Shown in pieces: positions 7,369 through 15,834 of a DNA stretch of 64,000 nt. Within the stretch, counting starts at the first letter, position 1, and the number at the start of each line of letters is the position of its first letter. The position numbers were made by a program, and so were the translations under genes. The stretch is from Pseudomonas baetica (GTDB lineage Bacteria > Pseudomonadota > Gammaproteobacteria > Pseudomonadales > Pseudomonadaceae). Location of the stretch: contig NZ_JAIHLQ010000020.1 of the NCBI RefSeq assembly GCF_019733355.1, forward strand, positions 1-64,000, given 5' to 3'. A model generated the notes under the pieces. That model did no database searches, was not told the DNA's origin, and saw nothing but the letters and a program-made list of their open reading frames with translations.

Positions 7369-9423
7369 ATGTCTGCAATGATGAACTTCAGCAAAAATGC
7401 AATCACTCAAGGCTGGATCTCGTTCTTTCGGGTCTTGGCTTCAAACTCGGGGATCGAGTTCGTCTTTGGTAAGGATGAGCAACCCCGTACGGACGGTCGA
7501 CGTGTCTACCTTCCAAGCCTGCCTATGAACCTGACTAAAGATGATCTTGACCTTACGAAAGCCTTTGGCTTCCACGAGGTTGGGCACATCCAATTCTCTG
7601 ATGTGGTTTTCTTCCAGGCATTTGCTGCGAAGCATGGCGATTTCGCCCGCTTCCTGCTCAATGCATTGGACGACGTCTACATGGAGTACAAACAAGCACA
7701 AGCGACCCGAGAAGCCGAAATCTATTTCCGGCGTAAGGCGAGCATCCTGTTTGAACGCAAGCGATTCCGTGACGGCAGCAATTCTGTTGCTGAAGCGGTT
7801 GCCTGCTATTCCCTTTGCTACTTACGTACCGATCGGTGGAGTGAGTATCGTGACCCGTTCGCGGTAATCGAGGCTAACTTCAATAAGCACTTCGGTGCTC
7901 ATGCTGATCACGTTCGTGGCAATCTCAATGAAATTCTGATCAACGAATTCCCAAATGTGCAATCAACTCAAGATGCTGGCAGCTTGACGCTGCGGATCAT
8001 TGCGATGCTGAAAGCGCTTGGTGAAGATGAAGAGAAGAAGGATGAGGGTCAACCTGAGGAGTCGAAGGGAGGTGAGCAATCATCACCTGCTGACGATTCA
8101 GGTTCGAATGGGGAGCCCAAACAGGACGGTGGCACTGAAGGTACCACTGGCGATTTGGAACCTGAGGATCCATCTGAACCAAGCAAAGACGGCGGCCAGG
8201 ACCCAAAACAGTCTCAGGACAGTGATGGTGCTGACAGCGGGAAAGGCAATGGTGATGAGCAGTCCCCAGGTAACGGCGCTACTGGGCCTGATGGCCAAAC
8301 TGGTGCACAGGCTGGTACAACTGATGGTAATGCGGGTCAAACCGGCGGTTCAGAGGCGGCTGATGGTCGCTCCCTGAAATCAATCGTTGACGAGATTCTC
8401 AATACCACTGGCCTCGGCGACAAAGAAGTATTTGACGACGGTGACGCCGTCAAGTCTGTCTCCAAGTCTGTACAAAGCGGTACCAACCCTGACTACAAAG
8501 GCCAATCGCTGGCTCCTGATTGCGTCATTGACGGCAAACTGGATCAAGCACCAGGTAAAGCAGGTAAGGGCTTCGGTGGAGGCGCTGGCAACAAGGAGAA
8601 GGTCGACGGGATGACGGTATGCCCCGAAGACATTTCTGAGGCCCGCGATATGGAAAAGCGTTTGGGGCGTAGGTCTCAAGTGCTAGCTAGTAAGCTGAAA
8701 GGCTTACTGATGCAACAGCAGGAAGCAGAGTCGTTTACGACTACTCGCGGTCAGCTGGGGCAAAACCATCTCTACCGTGTAGGCCTGGGCGATGTTCGCG
8801 TTTTCACTCAAAGTGAGGAAGCTCAACGTCCTACTACCGCAATCTCAATTGTTGTCGACCTATCCAGCTCTACTCAGGATAAAGCCGATAAAGATTTCGC
8901 CAAAGGTGAGAAGGACCAGTTTGAGGCCGCTGAGGCTCCAAGCACTCTTCGTTCGATCCTTGAATCCGTGATGCTCCTTGAGAAGGTCTTCGACCAGATC
9001 GGTTGCCCTCGCGAGATTCTTGGGTTCGCACCTAAAGGCGGCGAGCTGATTTCTATGGCTCGCTGCTTCGGCGATTCCTCTAAAACTGCAATCAACCGCA
9101 TTGGCGGACTCAGGAAAGTGGCGGGCGGCGGTCACACCCCTATTGGAGAGGCTGTATTCCATGCAGGGCGTCGACTGGTGTGCCACGAAGCCAACCGTAA
9201 GGTGATGTTTGTCCTCACGGATGGTGCCCCTGGCAACGTTGCCAAGGCTGTTGAAATGACCCGCTTCTGCGAAAGCAGTGGTGTTCGTGTGGTGTATCTG
9301 GTCATTGGTGAAAAGGTCCGTACAGACTGGCTCACTGAGGCTCGTATCCCATATGCAGTAGCAGCTTCGAGTGTTGAGGTAACACCTGTTCTACTGGCTG
9401 AAGCCAGAAAACTGTTGATGTAA
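7369..9423 (+). CDS. CobT-like protein: HExGH N-domain, acidic linker, VWA domain
   Basis: 684 residues from ATG 7369, preferred because GGAG lies 7 nt upstream; the ATG at 7363 would be only 1 nt away. The N-terminal domain carries HEVGH (69-73). A long Gly/Asp/Ser/Gln-rich linker spans about 215-350. The C-terminal VWA domain has MIDAS DLSSS (D497, S499, S501) and TDG (D618). This is the architecture of cobaltochelatase CobT and its relatives, which partner with a CobS-type AAA+ ATPase as found at 4605. The metal-binding HExxH suggests a peptidase-like fold, but catalysis is not shown. Confidence 0.85.
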   Translation: MSAMMNFSKNAITQGWISFFRVLASNSGIEFVFGKDEQPRTDGRRVYLPSLPMNLTKDDLDLTKAFGFHEVGHIQFSDVVFFQAFAAKHGDFARFLLNALDDVYMEYKQAQATREAEIYFRRKASILFERKRFRDGSNSVAEAVACYSLCYLRTDRWSEYRDPFAVIEANFNKHFGAHADHVRGNLNEILINEFPNVQSTQDAGSLTLRIIAMLKALGEDEEKKDEGQPEESKGGEQSSPADDSGSNGEPKQDGGTEGTTGDLEPEDPSEPSKDGGQDPKQSQDSDGADSGKGNGDEQSPGNGATGPDGQTGAQAGTTDGNAGQTGGSEAADGRSLKSIVDEILNTTGLGDKEVFDDGDAVKSVSKSVQSGTNPDYKGQSLAPDCVIDGKLDQAPGKAGKGFGGGAGNKEKVDGMTVCPEDISEARDMEKRLGRRSQVLASKLKGLLMQQQEAESFTTTRGQLGQNHLYRVGLGDVRVFTQSEEAQRPTTAISIVVDLSSSTQDKADKDFAKGEKDQFEAAEAPSTLRSILESVMLLEKVFDQIGCPREILGFAPKGGELISMARCFGDSSKTAINRIGGLRKVAGGGHTPIGEAVFHAGRRLVCHEANRKVMFVLTDGAPGNVAKAVEMTRFCESSGVRVVYLVIGEKVRTDWLTEARIPYAVAASSVEVTPVLLAEARKLLM

Positions 9424-9466
9424 CAATCACTGTACCCACCTGGGTATTCCGAGGTCTTGCCTCAGA

Positions 9467-9492
9467 ACGCCCGGGTAGCCCTGGGCGTTTTT
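9467..9492 (+). terminator. Rho-independent terminator after the CobT-like gene
   Basis: ACGCCC (9467-9472) pairs with GGGCGT (9483-9488), followed by five T. It is one of the better intrinsic terminators in the region. Confidence 0.68.
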
Positions 9493-9524
9493 CATAAATG
9501 CCCCAACTAGGGTGCGAGGAAGTT

Positions 9525-9791
9525 ATGTCCGGTCTAATCAACTACGACTACGTCGAAGTAGCAATTTCGGCGTTCAATGATCACGTTTTAGAGCCCGGTG
9601 AAATCTCTCTGGAAACAGTAGAGGGTCACGGCTACTCAGCTGGTTTCCATGGTTATCCATGGGGTGCACCGGACGTGATTAAAACCACTCCTGTTCTGCT
9701 GAAAGGCTGGAATGCTGGGTGGAAAGCCGCTTGTGAGCGCGATCAAAAGGAAGAAGCAGCTAAGCGTCTCGCTGAGAAATCCGCGAAGTGA
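9525..9791 (+). CDS. Hypothetical protein (88 aa)
   Basis: ATG 9525 is preferred because GAGGA stands 6 nt upstream. The ribosome site directly follows a short CCCC/GGG hairpin (9501-9513) and reads GGGTGCGAGG, the same 3' end as the repeated leader motif. The product contains a hydrophilic C-terminal helix rich in Glu and Lys. No family is recognised. Confidence 0.62.
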   Translation: MSGLINYDYVEVAISAFNDHVLEPGEISLETVEGHGYSAGFHGYPWGAPDVIKTTPVLLKGWNAGWKAACERDQKEEAAKRLAEKSAK

Positions 9792-9811
9792 AGCTGAAGG
9801 CTCTCTAGAGC

Positions 9812-9944
9812 CTTATCTCAACCAGGACGGCCTTCGGGCAGACCTAGCTGGGTGATTTTCGAGACATCGATCTCGATTCCACCTGGCCCCGTGACCAGGT
9901 GTTTGAAAACCAAATACCCCGACACGGCGGGAGTGAGATCCATC
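9812..9944 (+). promoter_or_regulatory. Repeated leader RNA motif, copy 4 (most diverged)
   Basis: The main 3' hairpin is CACCTGG / CCAGGTG where copies 1, 3 and 5 have CACCCGG / CCGGGTG: a C-G pair replaced by T-A. The central hairpin is CGAGA / TCTCG. The SD-proximal stem CCCG/CGGG is kept. This copy gives the strongest covariation. Confidence 0.68.
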
Positions 9945-10187
9945 ATGGACCTAGTAGATACCGCTGTAAGCGCATTAACGAACATAGCTCCTAACGGTGG
10001 CGCGCCTGATGAAAAGGCCGCTATCTGTGCAGCGTGCAATGCTGGATTCAATGCCCCTCCGGGAGCACTGACCCCACCAGAGTTCGAGCGATTCCCTCTC
10101 CTCACCGAGTGGTTCTCGATCGGACTTAACGCACAGGCTCGCTTTAGTCATACCGTTAAACCTGACGAATTCGGCTTCGGCCAATAA
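9945..10187 (+). CDS. Small hypothetical protein (80 aa)
   Basis: ATG 9945 follows GAGTGAG. The product (begins MDLVDTAVSA) contains a CAAC pair and a Pro-rich middle. It is soluble and not recognised. It is followed by an AGGCCCG/CGGGCCT hairpin and a CTTCTCCTCC tract (10195-10220). Confidence 0.58.
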   Translation: MDLVDTAVSALTNIAPNGGAPDEKAAICAACNAGFNAPPGALTPPEFERFPLLTEWFSIGLNAQARFSHTVKPDEFGFGQ

Positions 10188-10219
10188 GTCAGGGAGGCCC
10201 GATATCGGGCCTCTTCTCC

Positions 10220-10352
10220 TCCTAGTGAGCTGGATCAAACATCCGGCTTACGCCGGGTGTTTGCTCGAGTTTATTGCTCGATACACACCCGGCTCCGGCC
10301 CCGGGTGTTAATTAAATTTGCCCCGTGGTCCGGCGGGTGCGAGAGAAATACC
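10220..10352 (+). promoter_or_regulatory. Repeated leader RNA motif, copy 5
   Basis: GCCGGGTGT (10252-10260) is an exact complement of ACACCCGGC (10285-10293), closing a CGAG/CTCG hairpin. ACACCCGG can alternatively pair with CCGGGTGT (10301-10308), so two folds exclude each other. CCCG (10322-10325) / CGGG (10334-10337) then leads into the ribosome site of the DUF3150-like gene. It is nearly identical to copy 1 although the genes downstream are unrelated. Confidence 0.72.
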
Positions 10353-11597
10353 ATGACTATTGCAAACGTAAACAGCTCTGTTCAGATCGTTGCTCAAACT
10401 GCTGAAACTGAGGTTGCTGTTCTAAATCATCAAATCAAGTGCATTTCTGAAGATCGTCAGATCGACATGAAAGACATTGACGTTGTGGTTGGAGAGCTGC
10501 CGAAGGAGGCACGTAAACTGCTCTGTGAGAAAATCTTCCCTAAGGACTTTCTGCGTCCATACCACCGCATTCGCGAACAAGCGGAAGAGGTGCTGGACAA
10601 GCTCGGCTCCATCAAAACTGATCTCGGCGGTATTAACACCATCGCTTCGGCAGTTGAGAAGGCAGAAGAACTTGATGCATTGGAAGTTAAATGGGATGAG
10701 CTGTTGGCAACTGATGAGGCGCGCTACACCGACATGTGCCAAAAGCACTTGCTCGAATTGGGTGCCAAAGCAATTAAAGGTGGCGCAGATCAACTCACTG
10801 TCTCGAAACTGATGGCAGCACTGGTCAAGCGTCAACCAACGTGGGAGGAAGTAGCTAAGAACCTCACCTTTGCGTACAGCGTTCACATTATCCAGCTGGA
10901 CGATGCGAACTTTAATACCAAGCTTTACAAGGCCCAGCGCGACAGCGTTGTGGCTCTTCGTGAAGGGGTGATGGGTGCCTGCGTTCAGCATGTTTGTGCT
11001 GAAGCGTATGCAATTTGGAAGCTTGTAGACAGTAAGGATCGGACCACTAGCACTGGCGAGATCAAATTGAACCCTCGCACGATTCGTCGTGCTAAAGCGA
11101 TGACTGAAAAGCTGGTTCCGCTGGCCTTCATTCATCCGCTGATCAAGCCGCTCCACGACGCCCTTTCGGCTGAGTTGGAAAAGCTGCCTGAGTCTGGGTT
11201 CATGAGTGCTCCTGAGTTCACCAACTTTGAACAGTGCCTGCTTGCATTACGTGACCAACGGAAAGTCGTTGATCACCTGACCAAAGGCTTGCCATTGATC
11301 TCTGTTGTGAGTACAGCGCAGCAAACCTTGTTGGGTGCCTCGGCTCCCCAGGGCAACACTGCAAGCGCACCTGTCCAGGGCGATGTAGCTCAACAGCAAA
11401 ATGTAGCGACCGCCCCCGCGGTTGCCTCGACAACAACTGAAGTCACTTCTGTGGCTGCTCCTGTTGAAGAAGCTGCGGCTCCAGCCGTAGCTGCACAAGC
11501 TGCTGATGTGAAGCTAGAGCAGGCGGTCCCGGCCGTTGAATCAAGCGTATCTGCCCAGCAAACCGCTAACCCCGGTTCGCTCGCTTTCTACTTCTAA
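10353..11597 (+). CDS. DUF3150-like protein
   Basis: 414 residues from ATG 10353. The upstream in-frame start lies inside the leader motif and is rejected. The body is helical and the C-terminal 80 residues are a low-complexity Ala/Val/Gln/Pro tail. DUF3150 proteins are commonly encoded beside CobS- and CobT-like genes on phages and plasmids, and this matches the context. I base the call on length, helical pattern and neighbourhood. Molecular function is unknown. Confidence 0.55.
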   Translation: MTIANVNSSVQIVAQTAETEVAVLNHQIKCISEDRQIDMKDIDVVVGELPKEARKLLCEKIFPKDFLRPYHRIREQAEEVLDKLGSIKTDLGGINTIASAVEKAEELDALEVKWDELLATDEARYTDMCQKHLLELGAKAIKGGADQLTVSKLMAALVKRQPTWEEVAKNLTFAYSVHIIQLDDANFNTKLYKAQRDSVVALREGVMGACVQHVCAEAYAIWKLVDSKDRTTSTGEIKLNPRTIRRAKAMTEKLVPLAFIHPLIKPLHDALSAELEKLPESGFMSAPEFTNFEQCLLALRDQRKVVDHLTKGLPLISVVSTAQQTLLGASAPQGNTASAPVQGDVAQQQNVATAPAVASTTTEVTSVAAPVEEAAAPAVAAQAADVKLEQAVPAVESSVSAQQTANPGSLAFYF

Positions 11598-11670
11598 ATT
11601 TCGAAACTTCCCACCCCTGACGGGCCACCACACCCGTTAGGGGAGTGGTGCGCCCAATTTGGAGCGCGCT

Positions 11671-12591
11671 ATGCAAACTGATCTGTTCGGCGAAGTAATT
11701 CGCACACCATCCGTTAGAAAACAGTCCGACCGAAAAGCTACCGCCACCCGGCTGGTTTTTGATCGTAAGGCTCTGTGGTCGACCTCTGGATATCTGCCCG
11801 GTGCTGTTCAGGTTGATAAGGAAAACGTGGCTGAGGTTATGGCCACATCTGATACTCGATCTGACAACGCAACGATTGAGCGATTGGAAAAGGCTCTAGG
11901 GCTCGAACCTCTCGTGAAGAATGGGCAGTGGTTAAACGACACGTTCGGGTTTCAATACCGGCGCGTTGGTAAGCCATTCAAAGGCGCCAAACGTTATGGG
12001 GAGAAGGGCAGCCTTTTCCGGGATCTGAATAAGCAGCTTGTGCTGACCTCCGCGAGGTCTGCAATCGAACCGCTGTTCCATGACCCTTGCTCCTGGTTGG
12101 TCATCAACTCAATTATCGTCCTAGACGTTCGGTTGAGAATGATGGACGCCGATGAGGACCACCAATATTGCCTCAAAGCTTTCCTTCAAGTTCTTGCCCA
12201 ACACGACTTCATCGACAACACCCGCACGGGGGACACCATCCGGTCTCTTACCAAGCGGGATCAGATGCGTGAAATGCGTGCCAAGCAACGTGCTGCAAAG
12301 GGTCTACCTCCGATCGAAGCTGTATCTAAACCCGTCAAGGTTGCCGAGCCACTTGTGGTTCCTGCTTCCGTGACAGTTGAGGTCAGTTGCGTGCCGGCGG
12401 TGGATGACGTGCAAGAGCCTGCACAGGTCGAAGACGAATTCGTACCTGAGCCTGAGCTCAATGCAGATCTCGCTGAGTTTGACGACGAAGCAGATGAAGT
12501 CATTGCGAGTAAGGGCGGGAGAAGAAAACCAGTATCTAAAGCTCTTATGGATGCTTTCGAGTCTGACGACTTCTCTTACGATTTTGACTAA
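11671..12591 (+). CDS. Hypothetical protein with acidic C-terminus (306 aa)
   Basis: ATG 11671 is preferred over TTG 11659 because the GGAG lies 7 nt before it. The leader contains a hairpin CCCCTgACGGG / CCCGTtAGGGG (about 11615-11643). The first two thirds look globular. The last third is acidic and Pro/Val-rich and ends in an Asp/Phe tail (SDDFSYDFD), reminiscent of tails that recruit replication partners. Function is unknown. Confidence 0.65.
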   Translation: MQTDLFGEVIRTPSVRKQSDRKATATRLVFDRKALWSTSGYLPGAVQVDKENVAEVMATSDTRSDNATIERLEKALGLEPLVKNGQWLNDTFGFQYRRVGKPFKGAKRYGEKGSLFRDLNKQLVLTSARSAIEPLFHDPCSWLVINSIIVLDVRLRMMDADEDHQYCLKAFLQVLAQHDFIDNTRTGDTIRSLTKRDQMREMRAKQRAAKGLPPIEAVSKPVKVAEPLVVPASVTVEVSCVPAVDDVQEPAQVEDEFVPEPELNADLAEFDDEADEVIASKGGRRKPVSKALMDAFESDDFSYDFD

Positions 12592-12686
12592 CTGATGTTC
12601 GAGGGGCGCTGCCGGCGTCCTCTCCATAATTCATTAGCCACCAAACGGTGTGCGAGCTGAGGTCCGGCCCTCAGTAGGAGAAAATC
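12592..12686 (+). promoter_or_regulatory. Structured leader with SD-proximal hairpin
   Basis: CTGAGG and CCCTCAG form a hairpin containing GTCCGG, followed at once by TAGGAG and the start at 12687. The loop and position echo the 3' hairpin of the repeated leader motif, although the rest of the motif is missing. Confidence 0.45.
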
Positions 12687-13301
12687 ATGAAAGCAAATAT
12701 CAAAGCTAAGCTGGTCCCAATGTTCGACGTAGCTGTGCTCAAGGCAGCAAAATTCCTCTGGTTGGTCATGAAGGTCTTTGACCCACGTCCACTTCAGACG
12801 CACTTTGCTGCTCGTAAGCCGGTTCAAAACATTGAGGTCACGCATTGCTTCTCACTACGCGGTGCTGATGCTGAGTTAAGTATTGCTCGGCTCTCAAACA
12901 TGCACATTGGTAGTAGCACTGGGAAAGGGCGTACTGGATTGGTCAGCCGTAAAGGTCTGATCAAGATCTACAACGCTGAGAACGGTAAGTTCTTGATGAT
13001 CCGAGCCCAGGGCGTACCGACCATAGCTGGTGAAAAGCAGCTGACCAAAGACTCTATTGCGTTGAACTATGACGCGAAAAAGGCTTTGGGTATTCCTAAA
13101 AACCAGGAGACCGAACTCAAGCTGTTTGTTGGCCCCGCCAACCTCGGTGACCAGGAGTTTTATCATATGTATCAAGACGTTGATGCTTCTAGCCGTACGG
13201 CTCGGGCACTCGGTTGGTACTTAGCTATCGGGGGCGTTGTGTACGGCATTTTTCAGATGGCCTTGAGCTTTCTTGAAGCTGCCGTGGCTGCGCTGTTCTA
13301 A
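12687..13301 (+). CDS. Hypothetical protein with C-terminal membrane segment (204 aa)
   Basis: TAGGAG lies 6 nt before the ATG. An N-terminal amphipathic stretch precedes a soluble middle part. The C-terminal 40 residues form one or two membrane segments (ALGWYLAIGGVVYGIFQMAL and SFLEAAVAALF). It is not recognised and is probably tail-anchored. Confidence 0.65.
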   Translation: MKANIKAKLVPMFDVAVLKAAKFLWLVMKVFDPRPLQTHFAARKPVQNIEVTHCFSLRGADAELSIARLSNMHIGSSTGKGRTGLVSRKGLIKIYNAENGKFLMIRAQGVPTIAGEKQLTKDSIALNYDAKKALGIPKNQETELKLFVGPANLGDQEFYHMYQDVDASSRTARALGWYLAIGGVVYGIFQMALSFLEAAVAALF

Positions 13302-13421
13302 CTGATTGGTGACCCGCTTCTTCCGACTGACGGAAGGGGCGGGCGTCACCTCCAAGCATCTTCCTCTGGAGGTTGATTGGAGGTGGCGCCCGCCCCAGAA
13401 ATCAGACGATGAGGTGTCACG
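13302..13421 (+). promoter_or_regulatory. Long structured leader with alternative stems
   Basis: CTGATT (13302-13307) and AATCAG (13400-13405) close the whole leader. Inside, the 19-nt arm 13336-13354 pairs with 13378-13396 with a single G-U pair. Part of the first arm, GTCACC (13345-13350), can instead pair with GGTGAC (13308-13313) around a CTTCCG/CGGAAG hairpin. The loop holds another TGGAGG copy that can compete. It has a riboswitch- or thermosensor-like architecture of no class I know. Confidence 0.68.
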
Positions 13422-13793
13422 ATGTACGATCACGTTAGCGACAATTCCCCCCAGTTTGTTACAGACTTAGGCTTTTCGTTCGAGGGCCATTTTCGCTACG
13501 GCGCAGAGTGCATTCTTGCTCGGCCTGAGGCACCCAAGCTTTACTTCCAAGACTCCCTGCCGCTTGAATTCGTTCGCGATACCATGGAGAAATGGAATAT
13601 TGAGCTGCACGGGTACCATCCAGGAACTGGGTACTATGCCTTCAGTCAAGAAGACGAGATGGCCAACCCTGGGTACCACGTACTGGTACTCTTTGCGGAC
13701 ATCAGTTTCTGTAACTCATTTATGGGCAACGTCGAGAACGAGACCCTACCGCCGATACTTGGCGGTTCGATGCTCCAGTATTCAAGCAAGTGA
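13422..13793 (+). CDS. Hypothetical protein behind a switch-like leader (123 aa)
   Basis: ATG 13422 has GAGG 7 nt upstream. The product is soluble, aromatic-rich (ELHGYHPGTGYYAFSQEDE) and not recognised. It is the last gene of the leader-rich region. Confidence 0.6.
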   Translation: MYDHVSDNSPQFVTDLGFSFEGHFRYGAECILARPEAPKLYFQDSLPLEFVRDTMEKWNIELHGYHPGTGYYAFSQEDEMANPGYHVLVLFADISFCNSFMGNVENETLPPILGGSMLQYSSK

Positions 13794-13836
13794 GCCTACT
13801 TCCTCGCTTGCTTCTGCTGGCGCAACCTCATCCGGC

Positions 13837-13880
13837 GTGCGTGTACCTGGACACGCACCGAGGGCCGAGCAGTCGGCCCT
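13837..13880 (+). terminator. Tandem hairpins ending the leader-rich region
   Basis: GTGCGTGT (13837-13844) / ACACGCAC (13851-13858), then AGGGCCGA (13861-13868) / TCGGCCCT (13873-13880), followed by TTACGCCTCCTG. Two stable stems back to back suggest a transcription barrier, though the T tract is poor. Confidence 0.5.
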
Positions 13881-13976
13881 TACGCCTCCTGTACTTTCCC
13901 TACCCCATTTTGACTAGCGATCTTAGGACCTCACCGGCAGCATAGGTGACCGCCCATACTGAGAAGCCGCTTGCCA

Positions 13977-14894
13977 ATGTCTAACAGAGAGTTCTTCAAG
14001 ATCATGTGGACCGAGGATGCCTCTGACCGCAGCATTGATCTCGACCATTTCTCCCTCTCGTTCACTTACATCCGTGACTGGTTCACCGGCAACATTTTCG
14101 ACTGGATCGTCGATTACTCTCACCTCTTGATTTACCTATCCTTTGCTCTATCGATAACCATGATTTTTCGTCGGACACTGAACGCCAAAAGCGGACTCGG
14201 TGCGCTTTTTGTCGTCTTGCTTTTATGGCATCAAGGTGAAAACTACACGCTTGCCCATTTGATTTTTGGACCTTCAGTAAACCCACAGTTCCTCAATCTC
14301 GGCCTGGCTGCTGTCTCACTACTCGGGGTCGGCGTTACGGTGGTTGTGAAGCAATGGCGCACGCTTGATCGGATCATGATTTTCAGTGCTCAATGCACCG
14401 TGGTAGCGACAACGCTTTTGTTCCACATGCTGCTTGTGCAGACAATTCTGCCAGGCTGGAATTTCAGCATTGCCTGGGGCAATGTTGCGGCAGTAGCGGT
14501 GCCCTCTGAGATGGATCGGGTCTGTGGCGAAAGTAGTCTAGTTTGCTGGCAAGGCGATACCTTTGAGCCGTCAGCATTCAATCCCTACATTCGGGATCAA
14601 GTCAGGGCGCGCATTGAGATGCTTAAGTCAGAACCGATAGCCGAGCTGGGTACGACTTTTGGCTCCGACAATGATCTTGTATCTAATGGAACGATGGCGG
14701 TGCTTGTGTATAAGAAGGGCAGCCATTTCTGGGTGATCGGTGACAGTCGATATGGTGTCCGCGCCCATACCGTTATTTTGAGGTCCTTCTACATCCTTTG
14801 TGCAGCAGCACACTCGGTATGGCTTTTCGGGGCGCTTGGGCTTCTGTGGTTCCACAAGCGCCGCTTCGCGAGGAGGAGGTCTTTTGCTGATTGA
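13977..14894 (+). CDS. Polytopic membrane protein (305 aa)
   Basis: ATG 13977 is preferred over TTG 13971. About four membrane segments lie in the first 165 residues. A periplasmic-looking loop follows with two Cys (RVCGESSLVCWQGD), then a last membrane segment near the basic C-terminus (FHKRRFARRR). It heads a run of overlapping genes reaching the VirD4/HerA-type ATPase, so a role in the conjugation apparatus is likely. No family is recognised. Confidence 0.68.
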   Translation: MSNREFFKIMWTEDASDRSIDLDHFSLSFTYIRDWFTGNIFDWIVDYSHLLIYLSFALSITMIFRRTLNAKSGLGALFVVLLLWHQGENYTLAHLIFGPSVNPQFLNLGLAAVSLLGVGVTVVVKQWRTLDRIMIFSAQCTVVATTLLFHMLLVQTILPGWNFSIAWGNVAAVAVPSEMDRVCGESSLVCWQGDTFEPSAFNPYIRDQVRARIEMLKSEPIAELGTTFGSDNDLVSNGTMAVLVYKKGSHFWVIGDSRYGVRAHTVILRSFYILCAAAHSVWLFGALGLLWFHKRRFARRRSFAD

Positions 14895-15795
14895 CTTCGA
14901 GACAGTCCATCGAACTTACCTCAAGGGTTCAATGGATGAGGCCGGTTGGAGTTTTAACCCTGTAAACCCCGCAAAGCCTAGAACAGGTAGACATCTGAGC
15001 ACCCACCAGGTTTTCAGTAATGCCGGGCTTGGAGTTGCCCTCTACTTGAGGAACGATTTCGAGGCGGGCCGTGCAATTAAGGTTCACGTTGGGTTGAAGC
15101 TTGTGTTCAGTCGGAAGGTTAAGGGCACGTTTCTTTTGCAAGATGATATGCAAAAAATCTCCTTAACTCTCGACATGGGTGGAGTGAGATCACTCTATGC
15201 ATGGTTAGCCGGCGATACCCCCAATTTCACCTATGAGATTATTCGGCCGGGTGCTCCCAAGAAACAGGTGACCGGCTTTGAGACAGACCTCGAATTCCCA
15301 CTTAGCATACGTGCCTTCGAAAATGACTCGGATGGTAGTGCTAGGTCTATTTTGGTTGGGCTATCCGACACCGACATTTTCCATCTGCAGCTGCACTGCC
15401 TGGGGCTAGCCAAGCTGCTTTATCCATCATTGAGTGATACTGCTCTTCTAGCGCACATGAAGCCTCGCATGAGGACCCCAACCTCATGCACCACGACCAC
15501 TGGCACACCATCACATGTCAATGTGGTTCCCGAACCAACTGAGCTCCCCGCAGAGCCTCCTTTGGGCTCTATTCCTGCCAATGGTGAGTGTCTCCTAGAG
15601 GTCGACATTGAGAAGGCCAAGAAGGCCGTTTTCGCAGTTGGAAAGAATAGATGGCCACGCAAAGACATCGGTACGATCGAGCACATTCAGAATGGTCCAG
15701 TCGATGCCATGGATCGTTTTGTGAAAGCCGGCAACGTTGGTGACTTCACTGAGTGGGACAAGATTTACGGCTTGCTTCACCCCTCGACCAGGTGA
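14884..15795 (+). CDS. Hypothetical protein, TTG start (303 aa)
   Basis: No ATG fits the start of the conserved-looking part. A TTG at 14884 has AGGAGGAGG four bases upstream and overlaps the previous stop by 11 nt, indicating coupling. The protein is soluble, with a beta-rich N-terminal part and a Pro-rich hinge near residues 215-235. A short C-terminal helical domain follows. Function is unknown. Confidence 0.65.
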   Translation: MLIDFETVHRTYLKGSMDEAGWSFNPVNPAKPRTGRHLSTHQVFSNAGLGVALYLRNDFEAGRAIKVHVGLKLVFSRKVKGTFLLQDDMQKISLTLDMGGVRSLYAWLAGDTPNFTYEIIRPGAPKKQVTGFETDLEFPLSIRAFENDSDGSARSILVGLSDTDIFHLQLHCLGLAKLLYPSLSDTALLAHMKPRMRTPTSCTTTTGTPSHVNVVPEPTELPAEPPLGSIPANGECLLEVDIEKAKKAVFAVGKNRWPRKDIGTIEHIQNGPVDAMDRFVKAGNVGDFTEWDKIYGLLHPSTR

Positions 15796-15803
15796 CTTCT
15801 CCA

Positions 15804-15834
15804 AAATGGGGCAGTCCAGTCCCACTATTGGGGT
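15804..15834 (+). promoter_or_regulatory. Promoter-like motif A, copy 1
   Basis: AAATGGGGCAGTC, then CCCACTATTGGGGT, directly abutting the ATG at 15835. Similar sequences occur at 38471, at 52602 (- strand) and at 60862 (- strand), always with 16 nt between the GGCA/GGTA/GGCT and TATT cores. If TATTG is the -10 element, transcription would start at about the ATG, giving a leaderless mRNA. Confidence 0.5.

Noticed and set aside
10422..11156. 244-codon - strand frame opposite the DUF3150-like gene.
   Set aside because: It lies wholly inside the + strand gene and shows no ribosome site or recognisable domain.
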